From positions 25,767,501-25,831,500 of the forward strand of contig OX365944.1 in assembly GCA_947247005.1 (NCBI GenBank): DNA of 64,000 nucleotides, written 5' to 3'. Shown one piece after another: positions 1 to 12,335 of this stretch. Origin of the DNA: Spisula solida. Taxonomy: Eukaryota > Mollusca > Bivalvia > Venerida > Mactridae. The position numbers were made by a program, and so were the translations under genes. Below the pieces are notes generated by a model that saw nothing but the letters and a program-made list of their open reading frames with translations, ran no database searches and had not been told where the DNA came from. The number at the start of each line of letters is the position of its first letter. Position 1 is the first letter of the stretch.

Positions 1-535
1 TTATAAAAGCAACTAATTTTTTTGTAGAAATCGTTATTTATATTATTCTATCATAAAGGCATTCACCATGTTATGCGTTTTTATTTTGTACACATGTATT
101 GACGACATTCGAAAAAACAAAACGTATGGGTAAAGCGTGTGTTAGAAAACATTGGGTATTCAAGAATTACAGACATGAGTATTCTAAGCGCGAATTGACT
201 GGGTGATATGTTGGATATTTTGACCATCCGGTGCGACCACGTTTGCCAAGATGTATTACATGACAATGTATATCAAACTGCTGAACTTAAGTGTTTGATG
301 GTAGACTGTTCAATACATGAAATAACCTTCACATGTTTTATATGTAAATAATGTTACAAGAGGCTCGTAGGGACGATTCGACAAAAGCCGAACTATGTTG
401 CCTCTAAACATAAAGTCTTTAGTAGTGTTGATATAATTATATTTTTTGCTGTTTATTGTTATGAGGTAGTAAGAAATAATTGTTTTACGTAATGTTTTCA
501 ACATAAGCGACATGATTCGGAAATGTTTCTTTCAG

Positions 536-2989
536 TGGGTGGAGAATATCTACTTTGATACAACTAACCAACAAATCCGTGAGGACTTTACCATCAATGG
601 TGAGGTAGTCAGTTATCTGAGGCTCTATCAACAGGTAACTAAGATAAGATAAGTTAAATTGAGATAAGAAAAATAAGAAAAGATAAGATATGTTTTATTT
701 GTCGCGATAGTTTGCTAACCAATATGAAACAGAATAGACATTCTGTGGAAATTGTAATTACATCTAAGCAGAGCAAATCTCAATGACATTGTTATAATTT
801 TATTCAATAAAAAAGTCAACCTTTACGATAAGTTAAATACTCGAATATAATGATATAATTCGAACACCGACAATTACAGTTTAATATTAAAATTTTAATA
901 AATTTATTAATTCGCTCCAATATTTGTACGATTTCCAAATTTTTCTTCGGGTTTGAAATGGTGACATTTTGAAATTTAAATAATACCACTATCACTATAT
1001 TGGTGTGCTTGTATTGAAGTTGTACTGACTTTGTGTTGCAGAACGTGTCGTATGTGTTCAATGATCAGAAGTGTGTCAAACAGCCGGTAGGAAATTGGTC
1101 TGACGTCATCTATTGTATACCTGGTAAATGCTAGTATTCACCTACATTTTATGACATTGCCAATAAAAACGTCACGCGTATGAAATAATATGTAAGAAAC
1201 AGTCACTGTGTGTTATCGTAGAATCAAGAATGGTCACGATGTCGGATGCGTACTTATCACACCGCGAGTGTGGAGCATCAAACGAGTTAACATACGTTTT
1301 TGCATATAGAATATAGATGCATGTTTTTTTCGATGCTAACAGATCAACAGTTCTGCATTTGTCAGCGCAACAACATCCGATAGGCATGGCACAACATACT
1401 TTCTCCGGAACGTAACAAAAGTCCACCATGCCTTAATCTTTGGTGTCAGAAATATATATAGCTCTCTATCTGTGGTCGGTCATACAATCAAAGTGGTGAT
1501 ACATGTATACACTACATCTCATTGTCTCGTTAGAACAAATATAAACGTTGTTCACAAACACATTATGACACCGTATCTCATTCTCATAGATAATTACATT
1601 ATGTGGACATTGGCCATGTTGTAATATACTAGTACTATGATATTGTGTTTAAACGGGATTATTATTTTCATGTAGATTGAACTACTTGATCAAATATGAA
1701 ATAAACAATACATGTATACGCATGTTGATATATTGACTGGCATTTTTATATGGAAAGCACTTTACATACATTATGAATTACAGACTCTGCAACACCTGCC
1801 GCACCATATAGACTAGGCCCCGAACCAGGAGTCAATGTTACTAGTTACTCCTGGCCCTTGTCAGAATCCTTCGTAATGCAGGTTGGTATAGCTGACAACT
1901 GTTCCCCTGAAAAGGTGATGGCCGTCCTAGTCACCGGTGACCAACAAGAAGGTTTGTAGTTTAAAATAGTTATATATATATCAGAGGATGAACCCAAGAC
2001 TAAAAAGAGATAACCCCCGTATAAAATGACCAGTATATTGTCTTGTAAAGAAGCTGAATGCAGACCAAAAGTGTGTTTCGAACCAGAAGCAAAACAAAAA
2101 TGAAGGTTTTCTCTGAATTTATCTTAAAAAAGTTAAAAAAAACTATTTGTTAACAAATTTAATCGTCAATTTTATCACCTTTAGACCTTTCCCTTCTAGA
2201 AAATTAAACAACTACAGCCTCGACCGCGCATACGTACCAAAACAGAGTACTGTCAGACTACTGGTCCGATACCAGTTAACAAATGCCTGTGAAAAGTGTG
2301 GTCTTAATAGCGAGTCGGTTATGCTTTCTAAAATTGACGTTGACTTTATTTTTAAAAAAAGCAACCCTGGGTTAATTTTTAGACAATAAAAGTTGTTATA
2401 TTAGCCATGACTAGCGGAACATGTGAAATTACATATATTAATTATATCGTAGATGTTTCAGATACGAGTGTGATGTTTGAGGAGTACAGGAACTTTTACC
2501 CGAGTGTTGCTGATCAGTCAGTATTTGATGTTCCTGCCGTATGTCAGAACTTGGCCCAGGTATGTTGTCATAAATACTTTCACATATTGGATGTGAAAAC
2601 ACCTTAATTGGTCCTCGCCTAGGGTACATATATGATATAACTATAAACCTATGTGGCGTTTATCTATTTAAAGTCTTTGCGGCACACTCACAGACACAGT
2701 CGCTTGTAGAAGCACAATACTTCATAATACGTACTTCCAAGTAAAATTACGAAATAATGTTTGAATATTTGCAAGTCACGATATGATTTCAGTATACAAT
2801 TGATTCGATCGACATTCCGAATTATTGTTTCCCTCTTAAAGACAATTTGAGATACGCGCCAGGAGATAAACTTGTTGACTGTATTTATGTTTTTAGCTGA
2901 TACCTACATGGAGACTGCGAGGTGGACGTCATCAACAGCTGAAGAAACATCAGCACCTCAATAAGAATTTGTTCGAATTCATACATTAG
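536..2989 (+). CDS. Ependymin-related protein, copy 1 (5' end outside window)
   Basis: Five coding exons join in phase: 536-634, 1042-1123, 1784-1951, 2405-2559 and 2897-2989 (TAG stop). All have AG acceptors and GT donors. The product lacks the signal-peptide exon, which should lie left of the window. It starts WVENIYFDTTNQQIRED and continues through NVSYVFNDQKC, the second Cys in DVIYCIP, a third in ADNCSPE and the family's C-terminal block SVFDVPAVC. These blocks align one for one with the complete copy at 57449-63419, including the exon phases (0, 1, 1, 0). Ependymin-related proteins are secreted glycoproteins with conserved cysteines, thought to bind calcium or hydrophobic ligands; the role here is inferred only. 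Unlike the 57 kb copy, the penultimate block is one exon of 155 bp rather than 48 + 98 bp, and the C-terminal tail (starting LIPTWRLRGG) is unrelated and basic. Confidence 0.8.
637..690. repeat. GATAAG-type microsatellite
   Basis: Imperfect GATAAG/AATAAG repeats directly after the donor of the first visible exon of ependymin copy 1. Intronic. Confidence 0.6.
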
Positions 2990-3401
2990 GAGGAACAACG
3001 ACATATTCAAAACAGGACAGAAAATCAGAACGGAACATTTTATAAATCTATTAGTCTGACCGACTTTTCATTATTTTTCTTTGTAAATATTCTTCTGCAA
3101 ACGTATTGTGAAAGACACACACAGTTTTAATAGTAAGATGATTCCTTAAAGCAAGTGGATGTTCAATACAAGAATATCAAATACAAATACAAAAACAGCC
3201 AACTGCAACTTAAAGAATAGCGACAGTTTGAACAGACTGGTCACTGCATGTTACCACAGCATCCAGTAATCAGTAAAACAATTTGACTACGTGTGTATAA
3301 CTGCGAGTTATGTGTTAATCAATTAGTAACTTAGCACAGTGTAACCATGGGAATTAAAAATAAATCTACTTGTTCATATACAGCTACAACTCAAAACTTG
3401 A

Positions 3402-3407
3402 AATAAA
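3402..3407 (+). promoter_or_regulatory. Possible polyadenylation signal for ependymin copy 1
   Basis: An AATAAA hexamer about 410 bp after the TAG stop at 2987-2989, on the coding strand. The hexamer is frequent by chance in AT-rich DNA, so this is only a candidate. The 2990-3632 stretch otherwise shows no coding signal. Confidence 0.3.
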
Positions 3408-3632
3408 ATAGTGTGCATAATTTGTGTTGCTTATTTCCTAATTGCATGCCAATTGTAAAATAATTGCATGTATTGTCTTGCTTTGGAATTATTGGAATAC
3501 AATGTAACCGATCGAGTTTTAATTAACGTTTGTTCCATGTTTTCAACCAATCAGCATGCTTTATTTCCGTATACGTCCATGGAGAACGTTCTATTTTTCT
3601 ATGAAATGTAAATCATAAGGCCTTTTCGACTT

Positions 3633-3752
3633 GGCTGTTTCGTGAAGCAAGTTTTAGCCTGGTTCCCGTCCCCACAATTTCAGCACTACTACAGTAATAC
3701 AACTGTAAAATTAGAACGGGAACCAGACTGTAACCTGCTCCACAAAACAGCC
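3633..3752. mobile_element. Short foldback (inverted-repeat) element
   Basis: Two arms of about 38 bp (3633-3670 and 3714-3752) are near reverse complements, for instance AGCCTGGTTCCCGT against ACGGGAACCAGACT, with a ~43-bp centre. It resembles a small MITE hairpin; no target duplication was identified. Confidence 0.55.
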
Positions 3753-3899
3753 CAGTCAAAAATGCCTATAGTCTTATACATCAAAATGTACTGTCTAGAC
3801 GCACCTTTAAAGTTCGTGAAATGTTTTCTTCAAGTATTTATAAGCACGGTCACTGCATTCCATTAGGGGTGTGTTTGTAACGTTGTTCTGCACAATCTG

Positions 3900-4310
3900 G
3901 ACAAGCGAACACACTTACGAACAAACGGAAACACTGTTCGGAACATGTTCTGTCGGTGCCCGCCAAAAGAGGTGGTGCAGCCAGAACAATTGCCTGATTA
4001 CAACAATTGCCGCTATTGTCATAAAATAGAATATAATACTTTTATTTTCCAATTATGGGTAATTGCTGGCAAACAATCACCTTTAGATATATCAACATGC
4101 ATATTTCTTCCTCCAATATTACGGCTGCAGCTACAATGTTGGTCATCTGTTTTTTTACTTCCGGTTCCGTTTTGTTCGTAAGGTGTTTGGAGTGTATAGA
4201 ATATTCGGCACACTGTCTAGGACAGTTCCGTTTTGTTCCTTGGTTGTTCGTAGTGTAACATCACACACACTGTTCTGAACAGACGATACGAACACACACA
4301 AGGTTAAAAC
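3900..4310. repeat. Region of repeated TTACGAACAAAACGGAA motifs
   Basis: Several partly inverted, partly direct copies of a motif like TTCCGTTTTGTTCGTAAG occur (about 3907-3929 in one orientation, about 4165-4187 and 4224-4245 in the other). It is probably a decayed inverted-repeat element; borders cannot be fixed. No coding signal seen. Confidence 0.35.
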
Positions 4311-4833
4311 TCCTTGAACAAATCCTTTCTATGCGTAGAATGGATGTCTACATAGAGCATTGTGTTACATTAAACTATTGCCCCCATAAAACGAGTTGTG
4401 ACAATAGCAATCATTCTGTGTTAGCACGCAGCTAAGCTCGTGTTAACTATCGTTACATTTGCTAAATGTCAAACTCAACACAAAGGTTATTACCTGCGGA
4501 CCATGAGACCGAAGGTATATTGGAAAGATCAAAGTGAAAAGTCCATGGAGGGGCACGTGACCTGTATAGAATACATTTCTAGATTATTTCTCCTTACATG
4601 TACATGTACATGCTGTATGATTAGAGATACGTAGTTCTAAATACTATAGACAACTAGTGTGACCATAGTTTACGTATGTACGTAACATAAGATGTAATAA
4701 ATGGACACATTAAATCTCGATGTTATCATATAACATTGTACGTACATTGTATAATTATATACTAATTGATGCTTTCTGGATACAAGAACATCGTAAAATG
4801 GGAGTTTAGAGGAACATCGACCACTAGAGAGAT

Positions 4834-5538
4834 AGAGCATCCGCAACTCTCGGGATCGATCCTAGACCATGAAATGTCGAGCATCCGCAAATCTCGGGGT
4901 CGATCCTAGACAATGAAATGTCGAGCATCCGCAAATCTCGGGGTCGATCCTAGACAATGAAATGTCGAGCATCCGCAAATCTCGGGGTCGATCCTAGACC
5001 ATGAAATGTCGAGCATCCGCAAATCTCGGGGTCGATCATAGATCATGAAATGTCGAGCATCCGCAAATCTCGGGGTCGATCCTAGACCATGAAATGTCGA
5101 GCATCCGCAAATCTCGGGGTCGATCCTAGACCATGAAATGTCGAGCATCCGCATATCTCGGGGTCGATCCTAGACCATGAAATGTCGAGCATCCGCAAAT
5201 CTCGGGGTCGATCCTAGACCATGAAATGTCGAGCATCCGCATATCTCGGGGTCGATCCTAGACCATGAAATGTCGAGCATCCGCATATCTCGGGGTCGAT
5301 CCTAGACCATGAAATGTCGAGCATCCTCAAATCTCGGGGTCGATCCTAGACCATGAAATGTCGAGCATCCTCAAATCTCGGGGTCGATCCTAGACCATGA
5401 AATGTCGAGCATCCGCATATCTCGGGGTCGATCCTAGACCATGAAATGTCGAGCATCCGCATATCTCGGGGTCGATCCTAGACCATGAAATGTCGAGCAT
5501 CCTCAAATCTCGGGGTCGATCCTAGACCATGAAATGTC
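4834..5538. repeat. 44-bp minisatellite, about 16 units
   Basis: Head-to-tail units of 44 bp built around TCGAGCATCCGCAAATCTCG and GGGTCGATCCTAGACCATGA. Units fall into variants (CCGCAAAT, CCGCATAT, CCTCAAAT) that recur in blocks, so groups of units have been amplified together. Three units make 132 bp, which accounts for the open reading frame on the minus strand; it is not a gene. The flank 5539-6735 holds no recognisable gene, only short palindromic ACATGTATAC/GTACATGT stretches near 5650. Confidence 0.95.
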
Positions 5539-6735
5539 CATGTCTTTATACTGGTACTGGTATGTCTTCCTTGCTTGATGCTCATAGTTAGTTTAGCCAG
5601 GTGTCAGAATAATGGTATCATGTACGACTATCTGTACGTGCTGCAACCCGTACATGTATACGTACATGTTGCAATTAAATGTGGCCTGCGTGTACAAGCA
5701 TCAATAGTATTAATATAAACTCAATAAGTTCGGGGCCGATGTACCTGGTTGACATAATACACAAATCAATTACGTTACTTGTAGAAACTACACACGCATG
5801 GAAGACAAAATTCTCAAATGTTACACTTTACAAGTCGTATGTCGCAACCTCTCTTGTATTAGAGATGGTCCTTGTGGCTAAATTTCATGAAGACAAAGCG
5901 AAATGGTAACTGTGTTGGCACAAACGATTGTGGACGCACAGACGGAAAGACGAACGGTTGCATGGATGCGTACGTTACAACGACGGACGATATCAAAATA
6001 TCACCTTGGAGTACAAACGCCTGTAAAACTTGAATGCATGACTTCCTCTTACGTACATTGTATTGATCCAATACTTGTTTCGTTTTCAAATAAAGTCCGT
6101 GGATTATTTAAAAAAATGCAAAAGAGGACATATTAATTCCTTAGCGTTAAGGTTAAAGTCTTAAAGCCTTTTCTTTTGTCGAGATACAGTGAATGACCTT
6201 TAAATCAAAACTAGTGAAACGACACACATATTGCCCTACTCACAGTTGTACGTACTATACAAGAATGCCACACATAAATGTACTTTGTTTGTATCTTTAT
6301 GATCGGTCTGAAACAAATCTGAACACAAATTATTAATAAACTATTGTAAAAGTGAAGAAATGAAGTTATGAATATTTTTATGTAAGTAATATGACTGTAT
6401 TTATACACTGTTATAATTCGCTGGCTTAGAATGAGAAATTCGTAACTGCGACTTACGACCTTCATATAACTTATGCATATTTAAAATCTGCATCAAAAGG
6501 CGCTTCTTATGAGCCTATTTTAATGAAAATCAAAACTGGTCATGTTGACAATACTGAAGTTGAAAATGCTTGTTTTTCCTTAAGTAAAGAGTAGTTTTTA
6601 GACAGTTCTTTGTTGTTTTCTCAAATTATCGATTTGTACTAACGACCTTCTCACTCTAAGTCTGCGAACTATAATCGTTACTGAATTTGTCATTAATGAA
6701 TTAAATTCTAGTTTGTCCAAGATGCACAAAATGTA

Positions 6736-7508
6736 CACTGAGCGGCTTTGAAAACGCAACACTGATGAAAATCAAGATAACTTTTTCATTTATAAATATT
6801 TCTCAACGAAAGTTTGTGGGATTGTAACTCGATGTTCTTTCCATCTCAATTCGCTACAATGGTGCATTGAACCATGAAATGGATAAAACGAAACACATCA
6901 GAAGAACTGGTTGTACAGAAATGTACGATGCAATTATTATTTTATGTAAGGTCAATTTAAAGTCAACCAATCGACAAATTCGAAAAACACAAAATAAGAC
7001 GATTTACCATTCCGCAACATAGTGGTCGTGAAGTTTCAAAAACCCTTGATAGCAATGTTTCAGATTTACCGAAAAATACTACAAATTTTACAGTCAATGG
7101 GAAGTAATTCTGTATAGAGATAGAGTGAATATAATTCATTTTTTCTGAATCTAAATTGAACTTTATATTTATCTGTATTTTACTTTATTTCTGTCTCCAT
7201 GATATGCACGGACACTTGTTCCCGAACTTTATACGAAGAATAAGTACACATCGGCATTAACAATCTGAAAAACGCAGAAGGACATAGGGCATAAAAATTG
7301 CTTTTGTTTATGACATCATTGTTTTATTGTGGCTGTAAAGGGTCTTATCAGATCGTCATGGAATTAAATTGATTGTTATGCCAAAGATCTTAGCTACAAA
7401 TGCTGAAAATTTCGGCAAATTTTGATGCATATTGGCCGAGTTATGGGTAAATACATACATGCACACATATAAGCTATGTAAGTGTTGCGTTTTCAAAGCC
7501 GCTCAGTG
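6736..7508. mobile_element. Non-autonomous Tc1/mariner-like element with TA duplication
   Basis: The 773-bp segment begins CACTGAGCGGCTTTGAAAAC and ends with its exact reverse complement, arms of about 27 bp, flanked by TA on both sides (6734-6735 and 7509-7510). TA flanks and terminal inverted repeats are the hallmark of Tc1/mariner-type insertions. No transposase was recognised inside, so it is called non-autonomous. Confidence 0.85.
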
Positions 7509-7703
7509 TACTATAACCTATGACGCATTGCTTATATCGGTTGTCACGTCATTCAACTGAACAGAACAGAAAAGAACAGAACATATAGTTTTACATATAA
7601 GATATATCTATGTTACTACCTTTCACAATGTACATGTACATAATTAATTATGCTGCGTTATATACGTTACACTCTGCCTTTGCTTTGTATGGCGATTGAG
7701 TGC

Positions 7704-7908
7704 AATGTAGCAATACCACGTGACTTTAGGCTACAGGTCCAAGACAAAATTTGCTTCATTTTGTTAAAAAAATGGCTATAAGTATTTTATTTCTTCACCG
7801 ATTTATATGAAATAAACACCACGCTAAGGGGAAACGTATTTGCTTTCCATTAAATGTATGATCTATTTCAGCAGACATTGCGTTTTGTCCAGCCCCCTGT
7901 GAAACCTG
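7704..7908 (+). mobile_element. Half copy of the 28.6 kb foldback element
   Basis: This stretch matches the left arm of the palindrome at 28598-29018: ATGTAGCAATACCACGTGAC at the outer end, then TATTTTATTTCTTCA, a block CCACGCTAAG, and CCCCTGTGAAACCTG at the inner end. The second arm is absent here, leaving a solo arm. A short AGAACAGAAC microsatellite lies just before it, near 7560. Confidence 0.7.
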
Positions 7909-8847
7909 TTCTAAAAGGCCAATCTGCTTTAAATGATATTATATCTTTTTAATTAAGCTCGTACTCAATTAAGTCCACATGCATTGAGTTAAGGTAATAA
8001 ATGGAAATGTACGAGATGTGTTCATTACATAACATACATTTTACAAAGCTTGCTTATATACTATACACTATTGAATATACACAATTCGCTTTCGTTGTGA
8101 AATTCACGAAAATACTGGATGTTCGATTCTGTTTAAATATAAGTTGAGCACCTATCGAATATTGCGTGTAACATTTGTGCATCATTTCAACATTTTTCTT
8201 GCAATGTAAAAGCACGATATGCACTGTGTGGACAATGTGACAGAGTGGGTATTGTGTAACAGTTATATGTGTGGATGCTACCAGCGCTATCAGAAGTTGG
8301 ATAATACTACAAAATGTTCCCATACGTGTGTGATGCACGATAATGCTGGCACCAAACACTATATGGTACTGGCAAAAATAAACCAAACTTTAAAACAGTA
8401 CGCCGCAAAGTATACTCGCCCAGAATAGTCGCACCGACGATACTCTGTGCGTTGTTGCCCACGGGAGGCAATGATAGTGTATAGCACATAATTGAATCAC
8501 ATTTTAGTAGCACCACAAAACCATTGCAGCACTACGTCGCGACAAACTGGCTTTTATAAGATGCGGTATATTCCACAAATTCGCGTAACCATTTCGTTCA
8601 AAATAATGTCTTATTGCTTCAAAGGTAACATTTTACTGCTTGACAGCGATTGTGTGACTTTAATTGAACTTAATTGTAGATCGATCGACTAGCGACAATG
8701 TGTATTTTTAAACATGTTGTTGACCTCCTGATTAAATATGTGTGAAGTAGTGAAGTATCGCCGACGTCACTATGTACAAGATATGTTCAATGAACCTTTG
8801 TCTTTTAATGGGTCGTTCTAAATTGTATCAGATATGACTACATAGGG

Positions 8848-9188
8848 CCCCGTATCTTCATAATCTTTTTGAACTTCTTTTGCCGAATGTTACTCCAGTT
8901 TACGAATTTATTTAGATCATCTTATAGAGAATGTTGTGATCCTCCTATGTTATAATTGGGCGGTAGACTACATAGTCCACCGGTAAGAGTTAATTCAAAA
9001 TGCAATGTCATTAACAATAGAAATAATGTAGGTCCTAGAACCGTACCAGTGGGTACTGTAGACGTGACCATCGATGCCGCAGAATATTCACCATCTACTA
9101 AGACCTGTTGTAAATGACTTATAAGAAGGTTGTTTATCAAACGATTGGTGTCTCCTCTTTTTCCATAATAGGACACATTTTTAGACAA
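8848..9188 (-). pseudogene. Degraded non-LTR retrotransposon reverse-transcriptase fragment
   Basis: On the minus strand the translation carries the LINE reverse-transcriptase signature: YYGKRGDTNRLINNLL, QQVLVDGEYSAAS, then VPTGTVLGPTLFLL (family form VPQGTVLGPLLFL). After further damage it continues as a region resembling the DLNKFVNWSN segment that follows the catalytic aspartates. The FADD catalytic box is lost to frameshift, stops interrupt the distal part, and neither endonuclease nor 3' tail was found. This is a dead fragment of a CR1/Jockey-like LINE. The adjoining 7913-8847 stretch shows no gene. Confidence 0.8.
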
Positions 9189-9458
9189 ACGTTTACTTTT
9201 ATTACTATTGTCGTGTGTTTCGTACTAGTACATGTACATGAAATATGTATTTGGGTATTTTTGACTTGGTACCGTAGAGGGTCAAGTAATGCTCGGAGCA
9301 AAAAGTCCGTACGATGTCCGCACGACTACATTTTAACAATTTAACCTTTAACACGGTTTCTGTACAATACCTGTGCCTGGGTACAGCTCGTGTGTGCTCC
9401 ATGTGATATACAGAATATGACCGATGTATCAGACAATCAGTGATTATTCCGCACATAA

Positions 9459-9892
9459 GTACGGAATACCGTTAAAGCCATCGTGGTTACACATTAAAAT
9501 CCAGAGGGCGACAATGCGATAATACGATGACGACAATGCGACAACGCGATAGTACGATGGCGACAATGTGATATGACTATCGTACTGTCGCAATCGTACT
9601 ATCGCATTGTCGTCATCGTACTGTCGTCATCGTATTATCGCATTGTCGCCATCGTACTATCGCGTTGTCGCACTGTCGCCATCGTATTGTCGCACTATCG
9701 CATTGTCGCATTGTCGCTATCGTATTGTCGCACAATCGCATTGTCGCCATCGTACTATCGCGTTGTCGCATTGTCACCATCGTACTATCGCATTGTCGCC
9801 ATCGTACTATCGCATTGTCGCCATCGTACCATCGCATTGTCGCCCTCTGGATTTTAATGTGTAACCACGATGGCCCTAACGGTATTCCGTAC
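9459..9892. mobile_element. Foldback element with minisatellite arms
   Basis: The outer ends are near-perfect inverted repeats: GTACGGAATACCGTTA at 9459 answers TAACGGTATTCCGTAC ending at 9892, and the ACACATTAAAATCCAGAGGG block answers CCCTCTGGATTTTAATGTGT. Inside are about 15 units of a 22-bp repeat such as ATCGTACTATCGCATTGTCG, in the opposite orientation in the short left arm and the long right arm. The repeat makes overlapping open frames on both strands that are not genes. The following stretch 9893-10324 holds nothing recognisable. Confidence 0.85.
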
Positions 9893-10324
9893 ATCAGGGT
9901 ACCACTTACACTCCTTACAGGCGTAGTCATCGTGGCTGTGAGTATTCAATCAACCACAGGCTGCAATGATGTAAATACGGAAGCATGTCGTCTACTACAC
10001 CAAGAGTTCGGACTTCTGTGAAAACGAGGCTGTTGCTGGAAACATATGTGCTCGCTTTTGCCATTTATGTCGTACGTAGTTCAAGTATTTCTATCCATGT
10101 TTGAATGTATTAGCCATGTTCTTAACATGATACAATTGCAATATAATGTGCCCATCAATTTTTTGCTCCCGGTGGGGTTGGTTACCGGCGGGCTGACCCA
10201 GGGGAATTATTTAGTTGATTTTTAAATTTCTTTTGCATCTAATACCCCACCATAGAGTCAAACATTTTGTCTTAATCCAAATAGTGGGAGATGGTTGGTG
10301 TATCAAATGGCTTGTCATCTTTAA

Positions 10325-10510
10325 ATGGCTTTCTGCTTTTTTGCGGCGTCTAAATTCCCAATAACAGGGATCTACAATCGACCAAAGTCTATTTTCCGGG
10401 ACCAGGAATTATGCGGCGTGTCCAAGTTCCGCCTGTCGGGAATTGTCTTCTCTGTAAAGACCCGTGTATGCCCGTCGCTCCCCAGGGGCAAAATATTGAT
10501 AGGTGCATAC
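10325..10510 (+). repeat. Dispersed repeat, copy 1
   Basis: It matches, in reverse complement, 39830-39990 within an innexin intron. Shared blocks include AGACAATTCCCGACAGG, ATTCCTGGTCCCGG and AGACTTTGGTCG (written in the 39.8 kb orientation). Family unknown; no terminal repeats were found. Confidence 0.75.
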
Positions 10511-10689
10511 GTATGCTAGAGTATACTACTATAATATTATGTAAACATGCTACCTTGTATATTTGTTTAGAAGTAAAGCTTCTTCGGTTTTCGTTGTCAT
10601 CCGTGGTTGCCTCATTAGCTAATGGTGGTGTCCTCTCATCCACCAAAACGTTCAAAGTTATGCTACGTAAAATTATATTTAAATGTATA

Positions 10690-11135
10690 TAGTATTGTAT
10701 TTCAGCTTTTTTGTAAAATAAATAATAAATAAATATACCAAATTTATATAGCGAACATTCGTTCAAAGGCACTTTATATTATAGTGTTCTACAAGTGCAG
10801 ATACAGCATGATCTGACCAGAGGGACAGACTGAGAGAAAGCCCCTGAACGGATCTAGAGAGAGAGAGACACTTGATACAGGCATGTCCGGCGCTGCAGAA
10901 GTGCGCCTAGATCTCATTTCGAATAGACAGCCTGGTTCTTTAATGTGCCCGGTGTGTAGCACCGATACACAGCTTCCTGGCACCTTTACCCAGATACTTT
11001 GCAATACACACGGTCGGATATAGCTCGGGAAATATTATAAATATTTTAGAAATGTCAAGTTCCGATGCCGGGGATTGAACCCACGACCTTTTGATTGACA
11101 ACCCAGTGCGTTACCACTGAGCTAAATCGGCTTAT
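10690..11135 (-). mobile_element. tRNA-derived SINE-like element
   Basis: Read on the minus strand, a tRNA-like head (about 11132-11061) has an A box TTAGCTCAGTGGTAACGC and a B box GGGTTCAATCCCC. A ~300-bp body follows, then a LINE-like tail with CGCTATATAAATTTGG and TTATTTATTATTTATTT (about 10760-10700). Head, body and tail in that order are typical of tRNA-derived SINEs in molluscs. The anticodon stem does not pair well, so it is not a functional tRNA gene. Confidence 0.65.
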
Positions 11136-11378
11136 ATTGTAGATGAAAATTGATCTTGAATTCCAAGTGTTTTTGCATGTTAAAAGTCCTACTTGTACAT
11201 ATACATGTGTGGTATAAGCTATCCGAATCATATAAAATGATTAAGTATAATATTTATAAGCATTATTATGTTACAGATAAAAACGCACTCGCTAACAACA
11301 AGGAACAAAAACACAGTAAAAATAGGCAAGTATCTGCGTTGGTAGATGTTTTATTTGGGTTACACACATATAGTGATT

Positions 11379-11584
11379 ATAGTGCGCCCAGGATAATGTG
11401 ATAGGCGGGAAAATTTGGTACATTCCACAAAGGTGGATTACAATTAAGGCACCAATTATCATTGATGTTTTGAGTACAATACTGACCTTATCTGTTTATG
11501 TAAGTGATTTATAAAACCAATTTTGCCACAGTTGACCAAACCGATTTATGTTTGTAAACATCACATTATCCTGGGCGGACTATA
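11379..11584. mobile_element. MITE with 24-bp terminal inverted repeats
   Basis: Ends TAGTGCGCCCAGGATAATGT and its reverse complement with a single mismatch, about 205 bp apart. TATA-like sequence lies at both borders, so a TA duplication is likely. No coding content. Confidence 0.7.
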
Positions 11585-11615
11585 GCATAGCTTTTAACAA
11601 CATTGTCACGGGTAT

Positions 11616-12335
11616 AAACCGATTTCGATAACATGGATTTCTTGGTTCAGCGCATTCAAAGCATTTAGGGGAGTATGTTTTGTTATCAGATTAGAGTAAA
11701 ATTGCATCAATTTACTGGATAAAATCAGTATAACAACGTGTCATATTCAATAGCCTCTGTGGCTAAGTGGATATGTGCGTGGACCTAATCATATTGGTCG
11801 TTTGAAATCCTTGGTTTTGAGTTCAAGCCCAGCACAGGTCGTCTTTTTTACTTTGCATAATTTATCATATTATTTTTTATTCGATATAATATTATATAGA
11901 TCAATATTCAATATACATTGTGTATAAACTTTTTCGTCTGGTACGATGTTTAAACATTTTGCCTGTATGTATTTTACATTCTTTATTGGAGTTTCGATTT
12001 CCTGAGTTAACTTTCTTCTTGCCAAGAATTTAAGTTCATACATTTTATCAGCCTGATACCATTAAACAAAACAATTATAAGCAATTAATTATTTATATGC
12101 GTTGTTTTAAATAAAAATAGAGACAGTGTGGGGGTTGAACCTAAAATATTATTCAATTGGTATTTGAAACTTTCTGCTCTGCCAACTGCGCTATGGTTGC
12201 AATTGAAAATTGTGTGCTTTGTATAGCCTAATAAAGAGTTTATATGCACGTTATCAAGGCTGGATCACCCGTATTATGTTTGTGTTATAGCCTTCGTAAA
12301 TAAACAAACGGTCAGGTTATCGAAATCGGTCTATA
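11616..12335. repeat. Loose inverted repeat enclosing two opposed tRNA-like sequences
   Basis: ACCGATTTCGATAAC near 11616 answers GTTATCGAAATCGGT near 12319. Inside lie a plus-strand tRNA-like stretch (11751-11836; A box TGGCTAAGTGG, B box GAGTTCAAGCCC) and a minus-strand one (12128-12200; A box TAGCGCAGTTGGCAGAGC, B box AGGTTCAACCCC). These look like two SINE heads facing each other in a decayed foldback. Confidence 0.45.
12128..12200 (-). repeat. tRNA-like sequence (SINE head or tRNA pseudogene)
   Basis: On the minus strand it has GCAACCATAGCGCAGTTGGC at the 5' end, an A box continuing to GGCAGAGC and the B box GGTTCAACCCC. The length of about 73 bp fits a tRNA, but acceptor and anticodon stems are poor. 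A functional tRNA is unlikely. Confidence 0.4.

Noticed and set aside
4834..5538. CRISPR-like array
   Set aside because: Units are directly adjacent with no unique spacers, and the genome is eukaryotic; it is a minisatellite.
9573..10021. Overlapping frames in the ATCGTACTATCGC repeat
   Set aside because: Shadows of a 22-bp tandem repeat, open in several frames at once, with low-complexity products.
11061..11132. Functional tRNA gene
   Set aside because: A and B boxes are good, but the anticodon arm does not pair and a SINE-like body and tail follow.
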